Assembly: GCA_027490455.1 (NCBI GenBank)
Contig: JAIXYC010000148.1
Location: forward strand, 1-40,815
Source of the DNA: Sphingomonadales bacterium
Lineage (GTDB): Bacteria; Pseudomonadota; Alphaproteobacteria; Sphingomonadales; Sphingomonadaceae
Length of the DNA: 40,815 nt
Direction: 5' to 3'
Position 1 is the first letter of the stretch, and each line of letters starts with the position of its first letter. The notes under the pieces were generated by a model that saw only the letters and a program-made list of their open reading frames with translations, made no database searches and was not told where the DNA came from. Positions 1 to 8,043 of this stretch are shown piece by piece. Made by a program: the position numbers and the translations under genes.

Positions 1-300
1 GATTATTCGGGCTATCCCGATTGTCGCCCGGAATTCATCCGCGCCTTTGAAGGCATGGCCAATTTGGCCACCAAGGCGGGTGTTGAGGGCGATCATTTCA
101 GCGTCCACACCCCGTTGCTGCACATGAGCAAGGCCGATATCGCCACGCAAGCGGCGCGGCTTGGCCTTGATGCGGGCATGAGCTGGTCCTGCTACGATCC
201 GACGCCCGATAACAAAGCCTGCGGCCGCTGTGACAGCTGCCGCTTGCGCGCCAAGGGCTTTGCCGATGCGGGATTGCCCGATCCCACCATCTACGCATGA
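1..300 (+). CDS. queC: QueC, 7-cyano-7-deazaguanine synthase (3' part only)
   Basis: QueC converts 7-carboxy-7-deazaguanine to preQ0 with ATP and ammonia, in the queuosine pathway. Only the C-terminal ~99 residues lie in the window. The frame is open from base 1 ([12 protein letters not shown]), upstream of the first ATG at 55 that the ORF track used, so the gene enters from the left. The tail carries the family's zinc-binding cysteines (SWSCYDP...[12 protein letters not shown]). Its stop overlaps the queE start as ATGA at 297-300, so the two are probably translationally coupled. Recognition is firm; the N-terminal PP-loop domain is not visible here. Confidence 0.95.
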   Translation, partial: DYSGYPDCRPEFIRAFEGMANLATKAGVEGDHFSVHTPLLHMSKADIATQAARLGLDAGMSWSCYDPTPDNKACGRCDSCRLRAKGFADAGLPDPTIYA

Positions 301-935
301 GCTACGCGGTTAAAGAGATTTTCCTGACGCTTCAGGGCGAGGGCGTGCATGCGGGCCGCCGTGCGGTGTTCCTGCGCTTTGCCGGATGCAATTTGTGGAC
401 GGGTCGCGAAGAAGACCGCAGTTCGGCCATCTGCCAATTTTGCGATACCGATTTTGTCGGCATGAACGGCGAAAATGGCGGCCGTTATGACGCGGCGGAC
501 CTTGCTGCAAAAGTCGCGGCTTTGTGGGGTGATGGCGCGCAATCGCGCTATGTCGTCATAACAGGCGGCGAACCCATGTTGCAGGTCGATGATGCGATTG
601 TCGACGCATTGCACGCGCACGGGTTTCAGATCGCCATTGAAAGCAACGGCACTATCGCGGTTCATCCGGGCATTGATTGGGTCTGCATCAGCCCCAAGGC
701 AGGGTCTGACGTCATCCAGCATCATGGCGATGAACTGAAACTCGTCTGGCCGCAATTGGCGAGTGATTTGGACCGCATGGAGGGATGGCAATTTGCCCAT
801 TTCCTCATTCAGCCCATGGATAAAGGCGATCCCGAGCTAAATGCCGCCAGCGTAAAAGAAGCCACGCGCTTCGTCATGGACCGCCCAAAATGGCGCTTAT
901 CCCTGCAAAACCACAAGATTTTGGGGCTGCCCTGA
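297..935 (+). CDS. queE: QueE, 7-carboxy-7-deazaguanine synthase (radical SAM)
   Basis: QueE is a radical-SAM enzyme that contracts the ring of 6-carboxytetrahydropterin to give CDG, the substrate of QueC. The 212-residue protein starts with the family's FLTLQGEG segment. The cluster cysteines are C31, C46 and C49, a C-x14-C-x2-C spacing in place of the classical CX3CX2C. This variant is known in one QueE subgroup. The SAM-binding VITGGEP segment is also present. The ATG overlaps the queC stop. Nothing looks broken, and the length is normal for the CX14CX2C type. Confidence 0.95.
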   Translation: MSYAVKEIFLTLQGEGVHAGRRAVFLRFAGCNLWTGREEDRSSAICQFCDTDFVGMNGENGGRYDAADLAAKVAALWGDGAQSRYVVITGGEPMLQVDDAIVDALHAHGFQIAIESNGTIAVHPGIDWVCISPKAGSDVIQHHGDELKLVWPQLASDLDRMEGWQFAHFLIQPMDKGDPELNAASVKEATRFVMDRPKWRLSLQNHKILGLP

Positions 936-1005
936 CCCTTATTAAATATGCTTGAAACCTATTCCCAAAGATGACAGTCTTGTGACGGGAAGAGGAGAGC
1001 AAAAA

Positions 1006-1353
1006 ATGGCAAAAGCCGAACAAGCGCAATTGCGCAGCTATAAAAGCTATTCAAAACGTATGTCCGACCATGTCGCCTTTGCGCTGGTCGTCTACACATT
1101 GGCGCTGATATTTTTGGTGACGCCCACCATTGAATCGCGTGGCACGTCGATTTTTCCTTATTTTGTCTTGGTCCTCTTTGTGGCTGTGGTCATTCCGCCC
1201 TGCCGCAATATGGAGCGCCGCTGGCAGGCGCTGGATGCCGCTGCATACAATGGCGACGGTCTGAAGACGCATTATGTCGCGGACCGGTTGAAGCTTTGGG
1301 CGGCCGCTGTGGCCATTCCGGCATTTTTAGCGGTGGTGTTTACGGTATTTTGA
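1006..1353 (+). CDS. Small three-helix membrane protein, unknown function
   Basis: The ORF track starts this at a TTG (952). The ATG at 1006 is better because GAGGAG lies about 8 bases upstream. That gives 115 residues: a basic, Lys/Ser/Tyr-rich N-terminus, then about three hydrophobic helices (VAFALVVYTLALIFLV, IFPYFVLVLFVAVVI and the C-terminal WAAAVAIPAFLAVVF). No catalytic motif is visible and I do not recognise a family. It sits between queE and pmbA on the same strand. It is probably an inner-membrane protein; function is unknown. Confidence 0.7.
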   Translation: MAKAEQAQLRSYKSYSKRMSDHVAFALVVYTLALIFLVTPTIESRGTSIFPYFVLVLFVAVVIPPCRNMERRWQALDAAAYNGDGLKTHYVADRLKLWAAAVAIPAFLAVVFTVF

Positions 1354-1399
1354 CCGCCGCTTGATTGACGCTGTAACGGCCCGCGCCTAAGCGGGAATC

Positions 1400-2746
1400 A
1401 TGCTTAAACCTCAAGAAGCGCTTGATCGCGCGCACAATCTCGTTTCCCAAGCCATTAAAGCCGGTGCCGATGCCGCCGATGCCGTTTATGTGTGTGACGC
1501 ATCGACGGACGTTCAGGTGCGGCTGGGCCAGTTAGAGGATGTCGCCCGATCCGAAGGCGAGGATATTGGCTTGCGGGTTTTTGTTGGCCAGCGATCGGCG
1601 ACGATATCATCGTCCAACATGAACCCCGATATTCTTGCCGGTCTAGTTGCCCGCGCCATCGATATGGCGAAAGAAGCCCCCGAAGACCAATATGCGGGCC
1701 TCGCCCCGCAAGATCGCCTGCTCACCGGTGCAATTCCGGACTTCGACAGCGATGATGGGCAAGACCCCGATCCTGCGCATCTGCGCGCAGCGGCGCTTGA
1801 ATGCGAAGATGCCGCGCGCGCCGTTCCCGGCGTCACCAACAGCGAAGGCGCAGGCGCAAGTGCCTCGCGTTCGATCTTTGCGCTGGCCACCAGCCATGGC
1901 TTTGCAGGCGTAAAGGCTGGATCAGGCTATGGCATATCGGCAAGTGTGCTCTCAGGCGACGGCGACGCCAAGGAACGCGATTATGACTGGCGTTCGGCCC
2001 GGCATCTCGCCGACCTTGCCAGCCCCGCCAGCGTCGGCACGCGTGCCGGTGAACGCGCGGTCAAGCGGTTGAACCCCGGCACCATCAAAAGCGGACAGAT
2101 GCCCGTGGTCTTTGACCCGCGCGTGGGCAGTTCTTTTGTCGGGCATTTGCTGGGCGGGATCAGCGGGTCGGCCATTGCCCGCAAAACAAGCTTCCTGCTG
2201 GAATCGCTCGGCGCGCAATTGTTCGACAGCGGCATATCGATCATCGACAATCCGCATGTGCAGCGCGGGCTTGGGTCGCGCGCCTTTGATGGCGAAGGCC
2301 TGCCCACCGCGCGCCGTGCGATCATCGAAAATGGCGTTTTGACCGGCTGGTTGATGGAAAGCGCATCGGCGCGGCAATTGGGATTAGAACCCACGGGGCA
2401 TGCGAGCCGTGGCGTCAGCGGCGCGCCGGGCGTCAGCCCATCCAACGTACATTTGGAAGGCGGCAGTGTCAGCGTTGCGGAACTGATCGCGGATATCAAA
2501 CATGGCGTCTATGTGCACGAACTCGCCGGGCAGGGCGTCAATCCGGTGACGGGCGATTACAGCCGTGGTGCCGCCGGTTTCCTGATCATCAATGGCGAAA
2601 TTGCCGGACCCGTGAGCGAATTTACCATTGCCGGCAATTTGAAGGATATGTTTGCAGCGATGACCGCCGCGAACGATCTGGAATTCATCCGCAGCATCAA
2701 CGTGCCCACCTTGCGGATTGACGGCATGATGATCGCAGGTGCCTGA
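1400..2746 (+). CDS. pmbA: PmbA/TldE, subunit of the TldD-TldE metalloprotease
   Basis: 448 residues, the usual PmbA length. The family works as a TldD-TldE heterodimer that degrades unfolded or modified peptides; in E. coli it matures microcin B17 and helps degrade CcdA. Recognisable features are the N-terminal segment with SEGEDIGLRVFVGQRSA, the central GSGYGISASVLSG region, the conserved C-terminal domain HASRGVSGAPGVSPSNVHLE, and the final GEIAGPVSEFTIAGNLKDM. It lacks the TldD HExxxH, as expected for the PmbA partner. The stop overlaps the next gene's GTG start by 8 bases, which suggests an operon with cysQ. Confidence 0.93.
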   Translation: MLKPQEALDRAHNLVSQAIKAGADAADAVYVCDASTDVQVRLGQLEDVARSEGEDIGLRVFVGQRSATISSSNMNPDILAGLVARAIDMAKEAPEDQYAGLAPQDRLLTGAIPDFDSDDGQDPDPAHLRAAALECEDAARAVPGVTNSEGAGASASRSIFALATSHGFAGVKAGSGYGISASVLSGDGDAKERDYDWRSARHLADLASPASVGTRAGERAVKRLNPGTIKSGQMPVVFDPRVGSSFVGHLLGGISGSAIARKTSFLLESLGAQLFDSGISIIDNPHVQRGLGSRAFDGEGLPTARRAIIENGVLTGWLMESASARQLGLEPTGHASRGVSGAPGVSPSNVHLEGGSVSVAELIADIKHGVYVHELAGQGVNPVTGDYSRGAAGFLIINGEIAGPVSEFTIAGNLKDMFAAMTAANDLEFIRSINVPTLRIDGMMIAGA

Positions 2747-3539
2747 ACGCCAACTGGATAGAGACGCCGTCATCGCAGCGACGCAGGAAGCTGCGGCGTT
2801 GGCGTTGGCCAGCTGGCGTGACGGCGCCGTGCCCGATGCGAAGGTGTGGGAAAAGAGCCGCGACAATTTCGTGAGCGACATCGACATGGCCGTCGACGCG
2901 TTGCTGACCACGCGTTTGCAGGCGATTTTGCCGGAGGCTGCATGGTTGTCCGAAGAGACGCTCGATGACCCAAAGCGGCTCGACGCGCGGCTGTTGTGGC
3001 TGGTCGACCCCATTGATGGCACACGCGATTATGTGCGCGGACGCAGCGGATGGTGTGTCTCGGTCGCCTTGGTGGCCGATGGTATTCCGATCTTTGCGGT
3101 GATGGCCGCGCCGGCGGAGGACAAAATCTGGGTCGCGGCACGCGGTGAAGGCGTGACATGCAACAATGCGCCTCTGTCGGGCAGCACGCGATTGGATTTT
3201 AACGGATCACGTGTCCCCGCCGATGAATTGCCACGGCTGGATGCGGACCTTGTGACGGTGACCAAGCCCAACAGCATTGCGATGCGGATGACGATGGTCG
3301 CCTGCGACCGCGCTGACTTGGTGGCGACGCTGCGCTGGGGCAATGAATGGGACATCGCCGCTGCGCACCTCGTCGCGCAGGAAGCAGGCGCAGTCGTGAC
3401 CGATGCGCTTGGCGGACCGATCTTATATAATAAGCGCAAGCCATTGGATTTCGGTCTGATCTGCTGCGCGCCGGGGATACATGACGCCGTGGTGGAGCGC
3501 CTGTCGGGGCGCGCGGCGCAGATTTTGTCGGCGTCGTGA
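2739..3539 (+). CDS. cysQ: Inositol-monophosphatase-family phosphatase, probably CysQ
   Basis: 266 residues of the Mg2+-dependent IMPase fold. The metal-binding signatures are WLSEE (residues 69-73) and DPIDGTRDY (90-98), with the second metal motif at NEWDIAAAHLVAQEAGA. The family includes CysQ, which hydrolyses 3'-phosphoadenosine 5'-phosphate, and inositol phosphatases. The CysQ choice rests on length and on the pmbA neighbourhood familiar from sphingomonads, so substrate is an inference. It begins with GTG overlapping the pmbA stop by 8 bases, which implies coupling. It is followed by a palindromic repeat that may act as terminator. Confidence 0.82.
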   Translation: MPERQLDRDAVIAATQEAAALALASWRDGAVPDAKVWEKSRDNFVSDIDMAVDALLTTRLQAILPEAAWLSEETLDDPKRLDARLLWLVDPIDGTRDYVRGRSGWCVSVALVADGIPIFAVMAAPAEDKIWVAARGEGVTCNNAPLSGSTRLDFNGSRVPADELPRLDADLVTVTKPNSIAMRMTMVACDRADLVATLRWGNEWDIAAAHLVAQEAGAVVTDALGGPILYNKRKPLDFGLICCAPGIHDAVVERLSGRAAQILSAS

Positions 3540-3562
3540 ATGTGTGCCCACATGCCCATAAC

Positions 3563-3638
3563 CGTCACCCTGAACTTGTTTCAGGGTCTTACTTTTTCGA
3601 CGTCGGCAGTAAGACCCTGAAACAAGTTCAGGGTGACG
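3563..3638. repeat. Perfect 30-bp inverted repeat, dispersed palindrome family
   Basis: Two 30-base arms (3563-3592 and 3609-3638) are exact reverse complements around a 16-base spacer. Each arm is itself palindromic (CCTGAACTTGTTTCAGG). It lies between the convergent cysQ and crtB stops and so may terminate both. A diverged copy of the half-unit lies at 23518-23553 on the minus strand. Its frames encode the HPELVSGS / LKQVQGD peptides often seen in mis-called ORFs. Confidence 0.9.
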
Positions 3639-3678
3639 AATTTCCGGTAACAACTTCAGGATAGCAAAGCCCGCGCAG

Positions 3679-4614
3679 CTAGACCCTCGCCCGTGTCCAC
3701 AATGCCGCACGGTCCATATCACGCGGGTTGTTCGCAACAGCATCAACAAATGCTTTGCGCACCCAGCGAAACTTCTCGGGGCGGCTGGTGAAAATACGTT
3801 GGTCCCACGCGTGGCTGTCGGCGGCGCGGACTTTGCGGGCAATTTCGCCATAAATGCCAGCAGCCGATAGCACCGCCCAGCGTGCACGCAGCGGCAGATG
3901 CGCCGCGCCGACGCGTGCCGACGCTTCATATTGCTCGGCCTCGTCCGCCAACCACCGGCCCATCAGCGCCAGTTTCTTGCGGTTATGCGGCTTCATATGC
4001 TCGCCTGGGGCGATATCGAGCGTCGCCAGCCAGTCGTCGGGTAAATAACAGCGTCCGGCGGCGTCATCTTCCGCAATATCCCGCGCGATATTGGCAAGTT
4101 GAAAGGCGAGGCCAAGGTCACACGCCCGGTCGAGCGTAGCATCATCATCCGCTGGAACGCCCATCACCACGGCCATCATCACGCCGACGGCACCAGCAAC
4201 ATGATAACAATATTGGTAAAGATCGCTTTCGCGGCGGGGGTGCCAGTCCGCGGCATCCAATGCGAAGCCTTCGATGACATCCTCCGCCATGCGCGCCGTA
4301 ATGCCACACTCCCGCGCGACCACGCCGAGGCAGTCAAACGCTGGCTCACCCGTAGGTATGCCCGCCAGCGCTTTTGCGGTCAGCGTGCGAATGGCGGCAA
4401 GGCTTTCCTGCGGATCGATGACCGCTGCCATCGCGCCGCCATGGTCCTGACCATCGGCCATATCATCGCATTTGCGGCACCACGCGTAGAGCAACCAAAC
4501 GCGTTCGCGCGTTATGCGGTCAAACAACCGGCTGGCGAAACGGAAGGATTTTGAACCCCGCGAGATGCTGTCCTGCGCAAATTGAACAAGGGCAGGGCGA
4601 TCAAAATCAGCCAC
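3679..4614 (-). CDS. crtB: Phytoene synthase CrtB
   Basis: 311 residues. CrtB condenses two geranylgeranyl diphosphates to phytoene, the first committed carotenoid step. Both Asp-rich Mg2+ sites are visible: LLYAWCRKCDDMAD near residues 42-54, and NIARDIAEDDAAGRCYLPDDWL in the second half. The N-terminal SKSFRFASRLF is typical of the family. It starts with GTG and has no clear Shine-Dalgarno sequence, so translation may depend on the upstream LOG gene, which ends 36 bases before. It is the last gene of the crtY-crtI-LOG-crtB operon and ends near the 3563-3638 palindrome. Confidence 0.96.
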   Translation of the reverse strand: MADFDRPALVQFAQDSISRGSKSFRFASRLFDRITRERVWLLYAWCRKCDDMADGQDHGGAMAAVIDPQESLAAIRTLTAKALAGIPTGEPAFDCLGVVARECGITARMAEDVIEGFALDAADWHPRRESDLYQYCYHVAGAVGVMMAVVMGVPADDDATLDRACDLGLAFQLANIARDIAEDDAAGRCYLPDDWLATLDIAPGEHMKPHNRKKLALMGRWLADEAEQYEASARVGAAHLPLRARWAVLSAAGIYGEIARKVRAADSHAWDQRIFTSRPEKFRWVRKAFVDAVANNPRDMDRAALWTRARV

Positions 4615-4650
4615 GGCAAAAATCTGTGCAAGGGCTGATGGCGGCTTGGT

Positions 4651-5232
4651 TCACAAATCGTCTGCTTTCATCTGGAAGATGGTCTTGTGCGGCACATAAG
4701 CCGCCATCTTGTCCAGCAGGCCGTCCAGCGTGTCATCGACAATCATGATGCCCGCATGTTGCGGCCGGATAAAGCCGACATCGATCATATTCTGGTTGAA
4801 CGCGATAAGCTGATCATAGAAACCCGCAATGTTCAAAACGCCGACGGGTTTTTGATGATAGCCAAGCTGTGACCAGCTGATCGCTTCCCACAATTCGTCC
4901 ATCGTCCCGACACCGCCGGGAATGGTGATGAAGCCATCGGACAATTCGGTAAACCGCGCCTTGCGTTCGTGCATACCCGAAACGACGTGCAGTTCGGTGC
5001 AGCCCTTGTGCGCGACTTCAGCGCCGACCAGTGCTTCGGGGATGATGCCAATGACTTCGCCGCCTGCCGCAAGCGCGCTGTCGGCCACTGCACCCATCAG
5101 CCCCAATCGGCCGCCGCCATAGACAACGCCAATGCCGCGTTCCGCCAGCATCTTTCCAACGCTGCGCGCCGCTTCGATATAAATGGGGTTATCGGGGGTA
5201 GCCGAACCGCAATAGACCGCGAGCCGCTTCAC
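4651..5232 (-). CDS. LOG-family (TIGR00730) nucleotide phosphoribohydrolase-like protein
   Basis: 193 residues with the LOG-family Rossmann fold: GSATPDNPIYIEAA at the N-terminus, VVYGGGRLGLMGAVADSAL, and the diagnostic PGGVGTMDELWE. Family members cleave the N-glycosidic bond of cytokinin-type or other nucleoside monophosphates; bacterial roles outside cytokinin biology are mostly unclear. The ATG overlaps the crtI stop by 4 bases (ATGA), so it is very likely co-translated with the carotenoid genes. A direct role in carotenoid synthesis is not indicated by the sequence. Family assignment is firm; physiological role is not. Confidence 0.9.
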   Translation of the reverse strand: MKRLAVYCGSATPDNPIYIEAARSVGKMLAERGIGVVYGGGRLGLMGAVADSALAAGGEVIGIIPEALVGAEVAHKGCTELHVVSGMHERKARFTELSDGFITIPGGVGTMDELWEAISWSQLGYHQKPVGVLNIAGFYDQLIAFNQNMIDVGFIRPQHAGIMIVDDTLDGLLDKMAAYVPHKTIFQMKADDL

Positions 5233-6716
5233 TTATTTGCTTCCTCCAGCATTAATGCGGCGGTTGCCTTTGCGCTGCCGACGACGCCGGGGATGCCAGC
5301 GCCCGGGTGCGTGCCTGCGCCAACGAAATACAGATTTGGTATCGCATCATCGCGGTTGTGCGCACGCATATAGGCCGACTGCCACAGAACGGGTTCAAGG
5401 CTGAACGCGCTGCCCAAATGTGCCGAAAGGTCGCGGCCAAAATCGGCCGGTGTGTAATGGAATTGGGTCATGATCCGGCTGCGGATGTCGGGGATCAGGC
5501 GGCGTTCAAGCTCATCCAAAATCCGTTCCTTCAACGCTTCACCCACATCGCCATCCCAATCGAGCGGCGCTTTGCCCATATGCGCGACAGGCGCGAGGAC
5601 ATAAAATGTCGAGCAACCTTCGGGCGCAAGGCTTGGGTCCGTGACGGTTGGATGGTGCAAATATAGCGAGAAATCCTGCGGCAGGACGCCGTTTTTGTAA
5701 ATGTCGTCGAGCAAGCCTTTGTAGCGCGGGCCAAACAGGATCATATGGTGCGGAATGCCCGGCCATGTGCCCTTAATGCCAAGGTGCAGAACGAAAAGCG
5801 ATGGCGACCAGCTTTTGCGCCGCAGCGATTTGGTTGCGCGTTCGCCGCGTTTGTTGCTGGTCAACAAATCCTTGTAGGTGTGCATCAGGTCGCCATTGGA
5901 CGCCGCCATGTCGCAGTCCATATGCCAGCCTGATTTCGTGCGCACGCCAATGACCTTGTCACCGCGTGTCTCGATTTCTTCGACCGGATCGCCCAGACGG
6001 ATCGTCCCGCCGAGCCGTTCAAAATGCGTTACCATCGCGGCGACAAGCCGGTTGGTGCCGCCCTTGGCAAACCAGACGCCGCCCTCTTTTTCGATGGTGT
6101 GGATAAGCGCGTAGATCGCGCTGGTGCTCATCGGGTTTCCGCCGACGAGCAATGTGTGGAATGACAAAGCTTCGCGCAGCTTTTCGTCTTTCACGTACGA
6201 CGAAACGATCGAATAGACCGAACGCCACGCCTGATATTTCATCAGCGCAGGCGCGGCCTTAATCATCGATGCGAAGTCGAGGAATGCGACGGAACCAAGC
6301 TTTTGGTAGCCCTCTTTGAACACACCCTTCGAATATTCGAGGAACTTGCGATAGCCCTCGACATCGTCGGGGTTCAGCTTTTCAATTTCGGCTTTCAGGC
6401 CGGGTGCGTCATTGGAATAATCGAAATTCGTGCCATCGGGCCAGTTCAACCGGTAGAACGGGAATACGGGCATCAATTCCACGTCGTCCGACATTTTATG
6501 GCCGGACAGCGACCATAATTCTTCCAGACATGGCGGGTCGGTGATGACCGTTGGGCCACCGTCAAAGGTGAAGCCATCCTTTTCCCAATAATAGCCGCGG
6601 CCACCGGGCTTATCGCGCGCTTCGATAATCGTCGTGGAGATGCCTGCAGATTGAAGCCGCATTGCAAGCGCAAGGCCGCCAAATCCGGCACCAATAATCG
6701 CTGCTGTCTTCGTCAT
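5229..6716 (-). CDS. crtI: Phytoene desaturase CrtI
   Basis: 495 residues, normal for bacterial CrtI. It introduces the double bonds that convert phytoene to lycopene using FAD. The N-terminal dinucleotide fold is AAIIGAGFGGLALAMRLQ, followed by the GGPTVITDP region. The C-terminal carotenoid-desaturase signature is NLYFVGAGTHPGAGIPGVVG. The start overlaps the crtY stop by 4 bases, and its own stop overlaps the LOG start by 4 bases. This tight packing supports one transcript. No defect is seen. Confidence 0.97.
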   Translation of the reverse strand: MTKTAAIIGAGFGGLALAMRLQSAGISTTIIEARDKPGGRGYYWEKDGFTFDGGPTVITDPPCLEELWSLSGHKMSDDVELMPVFPFYRLNWPDGTNFDYSNDAPGLKAEIEKLNPDDVEGYRKFLEYSKGVFKEGYQKLGSVAFLDFASMIKAAPALMKYQAWRSVYSIVSSYVKDEKLREALSFHTLLVGGNPMSTSAIYALIHTIEKEGGVWFAKGGTNRLVAAMVTHFERLGGTIRLGDPVEEIETRGDKVIGVRTKSGWHMDCDMAASNGDLMHTYKDLLTSNKRGERATKSLRRKSWSPSLFVLHLGIKGTWPGIPHHMILFGPRYKGLLDDIYKNGVLPQDFSLYLHHPTVTDPSLAPEGCSTFYVLAPVAHMGKAPLDWDGDVGEALKERILDELERRLIPDIRSRIMTQFHYTPADFGRDLSAHLGSAFSLEPVLWQSAYMRAHNRDDAIPNLYFVGAGTHPGAGIPGVVGSAKATAALMLEEANK

Positions 6717-7882
6717 TTCTTCTTGCTCCGGATCGCGGTGATGGCTTTCCCTATGGGAATGGGCGGCTTGCCAATCAGGATGCGCGCCTTATCACTGTTG
6801 CTGCTATTCCCAGCATAAAAGCGTTCAATCAATCCGGGCTTTAGCCTGTAGAAACGTTCTAATATTTTATATCGGTCGCGGCCTTCGGCGCCGCGGAAAA
6901 GCATCCGGTTGAGTATCCGGAAAAATCTGCCCTTGTTCCAATGCTCCTGTGCACGCTGGCGTAGAACAAGATTGAGCTTGTCGCCGTCAAGATCGGGCTG
7001 CTCTGCAATGAAGATTGCGTTGCGCACGGCGTCGGGCAGGGAATAGCTGGTCACCGACTGAAAAAATGCACCGCGCGCGCCGGCCTTTGCCGTGCGGCCA
7101 CTGCCACTGGTCCAATAGCTTTCCAGATCGCCGCCCATTACGACGGGCAAGACGCCATTTTCTTCCCGCAAGACGCGCTCGACTTTCCAGCCTTTTTCAT
7201 CCGCATAAGCCGCAATCCGTTGGCGCAGGATGCGCGGGTCCAACTCGGGCTTATCGCTATAATAAGTGTCTTCGACAAACAATTTATCCATCCCAAAGGG
7301 CAGGACATAGACAAAGCGATAGCCATCATGCTGGTCGACTGTCGCGTCCATGACGATGGGTTTTGTAAGATTGTGCGGCTCTGACAATTGCATCAGCTGG
7401 CCGGTAAATTTCTGCCAACCGCAATCGAGATGGTTCAGGTCACCTGCGCCGCGCGCGTCAATCACGCCGCCGGCGTTAATACGCTGCGCGCCGTCGAGAA
7501 CCACAAGCCGAGGCGAGACCGCCTTCACTTCACGGCCAAGCATCAATGACGATGCAGGCAGGTTTTTGCGCAGAACCCAGTCGAGCCGTTCGGATTCAAT
7601 CGTGTAATAAATATTGTCGAGCGTCCGGCTGTGCCCGGGGAATTTGACGTCATAACCCGACCAGCCATAAGTCACCAATGGCGCAGTGAGCCAACGATGC
7701 TCGGGCAATATGTCGCTCGCAAAAAAGCTCCAGATATGGTTGCCGCCAAAGCTGTCGCCTTGTTCAATTAGGACAATCTTTAGTTCGGGCCGCATTTTCG
7801 CAAGGGCAAGCGCGATGAGCCCGCCGGCAAGCCCGCCGCCGACAATGGCCAAATCGCATTTGATATTTTCGCGTGTCACCAT
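6713..7882 (-). CDS. crtY: Lycopene beta-cyclase CrtY
   Basis: 389 residues of the CrtY type. It cyclises both ends of lycopene to beta-carotene. The flavin-binding start CDLAIVGGGLAGGLIALALA is followed by the family-typical FGGNHIWSFF. Later landmarks are VIDARGAGD, YRFVYVLPF and VEDTYYSD. It is the first gene of the minus-strand carotenoid operon and starts at ATG 7882. A 161-bp divergent region separates it from the MBL-fold gene. crtE, crtZ, crtW and crtG are not in the window. Confidence 0.96.
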   Translation of the reverse strand: MVTRENIKCDLAIVGGGLAGGLIALALAKMRPELKIVLIEQGDSFGGNHIWSFFASDILPEHRWLTAPLVTYGWSGYDVKFPGHSRTLDNIYYTIESERLDWVLRKNLPASSLMLGREVKAVSPRLVVLDGAQRINAGGVIDARGAGDLNHLDCGWQKFTGQLMQLSEPHNLTKPIVMDATVDQHDGYRFVYVLPFGMDKLFVEDTYYSDKPELDPRILRQRIAAYADEKGWKVERVLREENGVLPVVMGGDLESYWTSGSGRTAKAGARGAFFQSVTSYSLPDAVRNAIFIAEQPDLDGDKLNLVLRQRAQEHWNKGRFFRILNRMLFRGAEGRDRYKILERFYRLKPGLIERFYAGNSSNSDKARILIGKPPIPIGKAITAIRSKKK

Positions 7883-7953
7883 GCGGCCCTAGCGCAGCCA
7901 TTTTACAAGGGGAAGGCTTCTGCCAAGGTAATGCACAACTTTATGCATGGCGA

Positions 7954-7981
7954 TTGGACCGCGCACCGACGTCGTCATAAT
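7954..7981 (+). promoter_or_regulatory. Probable sigma-70-type promoter for the MBL-fold gene
   Basis: A -35-like TTGGAC (7954-7959) is followed, after a 16-base spacer, by a -10-like CATAAT (7976-7981). Transcription would begin near 7988, only a few bases before the ATG at 7990. This favours the downstream ATG at 8044, which has a GGGGGAG ribosome site. The element was read by eye and is not verified. Confidence 0.45.
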
Positions 7982-8043
7982 TTTTCTATATGCTAACCAT
8001 ATTGAAGCGGCGTAAGTGTGTCGTCAAACGGGGGAGATTTATC

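Noticed and set aside
3423-3929. 168-residue minus-strand ORF containing RHPELVSGS and LKQVQGD
   Set aside because: The peptide comes from the palindromic repeat, and the rest is the antisense of crtB and cysQ. Such peptides are a known source of false ORFs.
7990-8043. N-terminal extension of the MBL-fold protein from ATG 7990
   Set aside because: It starts almost at the predicted transcription start, while ATG 8044 has a clear ribosome site and a proper signal peptide.
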